Assembly: GCF_030867095.1 (NCBI RefSeq)
Contig: NC_081824.1
Span: 344,218,203 to 344,282,202 of the forward strand
Reading direction: 5' to 3'
Length of the DNA stretch: 64,000 nt
Source: Alligator mississippiensis
Lineage: Eukaryota > Chordata > Crocodylia > Alligatoridae
The notes under the pieces were generated by a model. That model saw only the letters and a list, made by a program, of their open reading frames with translations. It did no database searches and was not told the DNA's origin. This document shows positions 62,561 to 64,000 of the stretch, piece after piece; the stretch's first letter is position 1; every line of letters begins with the position of its first letter. A program made the translations under genes and the position numbers.

Positions 62561-63796
62561 ATCTACTTGAGACCCCCTGGCTCAATGGTCTCTGTCACTT
62601 AAGGCACCTACCCACCTATTCCCAGAACAGGAAGCTCTATCTGAAACTCTATTTCGGCCCACATATGTTGGAGGAGCTATTTTGATTTCATCCTCATCCT
62701 TTAATGAAGCAGTGGTTCGCCTTGACATCCCACAACTTATTTCCAAGGGATCTATGAGGTGCCATGAGATTTTTTTAAGGATGCCACAGGATGCCACAAA
62801 ATATTAGTACTTAGGTTTGCAAACATCTGCACAATTCACAAGATGAATTCAGAGGGCTCCTATACATGTGCAGCGAGCTGGCTCTGACACTGTCATTTCA
62901 GCACTTCAGAGCAGACTTGATTAATCTAGTTTGCTGAAGCATGGTGATTACCATGATCCAGCAGGCTCCAGTTTCATGTGTATCAGCATCTCCATGCTGA
63001 AAAATGGTGGTGGGGTGCTTTAAACTAAACCTCATTCAATGTCATTTCAGCACTTCAGAGCAGACTTGATTAATCTAGTTTGCTGAAGCGTGGTGATTAC
63101 CATGATCCAGCAGGCTCCAGTTTCATGTGTATCAGCATCTCCATGCTGAAAAATGGTGGTGGGGTGCTTTAAACTAAACCTCATTCAATGACCTCTAGTT
63201 CAAAGCACCCTGCTACCATTTTTCAGCACAGTGATGGCACTGATACATGTGATGCTCCGGGCACTTTAATTAGCACAGCTCCCTTTCCTCTGCCTCCCAG
63301 AGCACATCTGTACACACCAAGAGATTTCAAATAGGAATCCATAGTGAGAAAACTATTCTGACCTGCTGTAGTCTGAGTTCTTCACAACAGAAGAATTATT
63401 TTTCCATAGTCAAAAACTGAACAAAAGCTAAGATCTGGCATTTTCTAAGGGGTGCCTTGAGTCTAGCAAAATTGAGAACCACTGATCTTATGGCTCTCCA
63501 AATAAGTACTACTAGCAACAGTGGACCTGAACTGTGGGACTTAGAACTGGAATTGGATCTAAATTCATTTTACTGAGTGTCCTAAATCATGAATTGTAAG
63601 TGGAGCTTGTTTCAGGCACCTTTCTAATTACCAGCTTTAAAGAAAGGGAATCTCAGGAACTGAAGTTAAATTATTTGATCCAGGGCTGCATTTGGGACAG
63701 GATTTAGGAATTTCTTTCTTCCAAGTTTTATTTTCAGACTGAAAACAAACAAAAAAACTGAACTAGAAAAAAAAGACTCAGCAACGTGACTCTCTG
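62561..63796. other. DNA-transposon-derived stretch around a tandem duplication
   Basis: CAGTGGTTCGCCTTGACATC at about 62710 and the reversed CAGTGGTTCTCAATTTTGC at about 63467-63485 look like the two ends of one hAT element, though no target duplication was seen. Inside lies a second repeat with inverted words (CATGCTGAAAAATGGTGGTG against GCTACCATTTTTCAGCA) that includes the tandem duplication at 62891-63188. No gene. Confidence 0.5.
62891..63188. repeat. 149-bp near-perfect tandem duplication
   Basis: 62891-63039 and 63040-63188 are identical except for one base (GAAGCATGG against GAAGCGTGG). Each unit runs from TGTCATTTCAGCACTTCAG to AACCTCATTCAA. Confidence 0.95.
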
Positions 63797-64000
63797 ACTA
63801 CATCCAGACAAGTACGGCTATGTGGTATGTGGTGCCACAGACATGTCTGCGGCGCCACATGTCACACATTCAGCTGTTCTCCACGCTGCAAGGGAGCAGC
63901 GTGGGTTTGGGCTGACCCCTGGATATCCAGGAGACAAAAAAGTCCATGCAAAAGTAAAAAAAAACCTGGAGCGGTGCACATGGGGGCAGCACGCACTGCT
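63797..64000. mobile_element. Left part of a DNA transposon running off the window
   Basis: CTACATCCAGACAAGTACGG, GCGGCGCCACATGTCACACA and GGTGCACATGGGGGCAGC are shared in order and style with the element at 46785-47275. The element is cut by the window edge. Confidence 0.5.

Noticed and set aside
42546-64000. Search for neighbours known beside PDCL3 in mammals (neuromedin S, NPAS2)
   Set aside because: No FLFRPRN-type peptide, bHLH or PAS exon was found on either strand in this window; they may lie outside it.

Overview
The window is vertebrate nuclear DNA, most likely from a crocodilian such as an alligator (a turtle is the main alternative). The reasons are the intron-rich gene structure, one CpG-island promoter, many CR1 LINEs of several age classes whose tails end in short TCTATGA-type repeats, and many short hAT-type DNA transposons with 8-bp target-site duplications. 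All family assignments come from reading the sequence and from memory; no database was searched.

Two sets of host genes are supported. (1) Three divergent histone H2A-like sequences lie in the left third. Two are intact, single-coding-exon genes on the minus strand (5557-5970 and 9731-10138). The third (20395-20820, plus strand) is interrupted by one in-frame TGA. The first ends in Ser-Gln-Glu-Phe, the phospho-tail of H2A.X and in particular of the egg-type H2A.X-F of frogs and fish; the second has no such tail. All three have AATAAA signals downstream, and I saw no histone stem-loop. (2) PDCL3 (phosducin-like 3), plus strand, has six coding exons from 26201 to 41895 that join in frame to a 241-residue protein. 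It has a CpG island upstream and a poly(A) signal at 42522.

Layout: 1-5 kb, old CR1 pieces, a MITE and a hAT nested in a CR1; 5.4-10.1 kb, the two H2A genes; 13.0-17.0 kb, a young CR1 inserted into an older, opposite-strand CR1; 20.4-20.8 kb, the broken H2A; 24.9-25.9 kb, a GT-rich minisatellite split by a CR1, just upstream of PDCL3; 25.9-42.5 kb, PDCL3, whose introns hold several DNA transposons, a palindromic hAT MITE and an orphan fragment resembling its own exon 5; 42.5-64 kb, gene-free DNA made largely of CR1 copies and MITEs, including two inverted members of one family 7 kb apart and a recent 149-bp tandem duplication. I recognised no retroviral or other capsid-bearing element, no CRISPR array and no functional tRNA or rRNA gene.

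The most interesting parts are the small cluster of H2A.X-like genes with differing tails, the exon-5-like fragment in PDCL3 intron 3, and the near-complete palindrome in PDCL3 intron 2.
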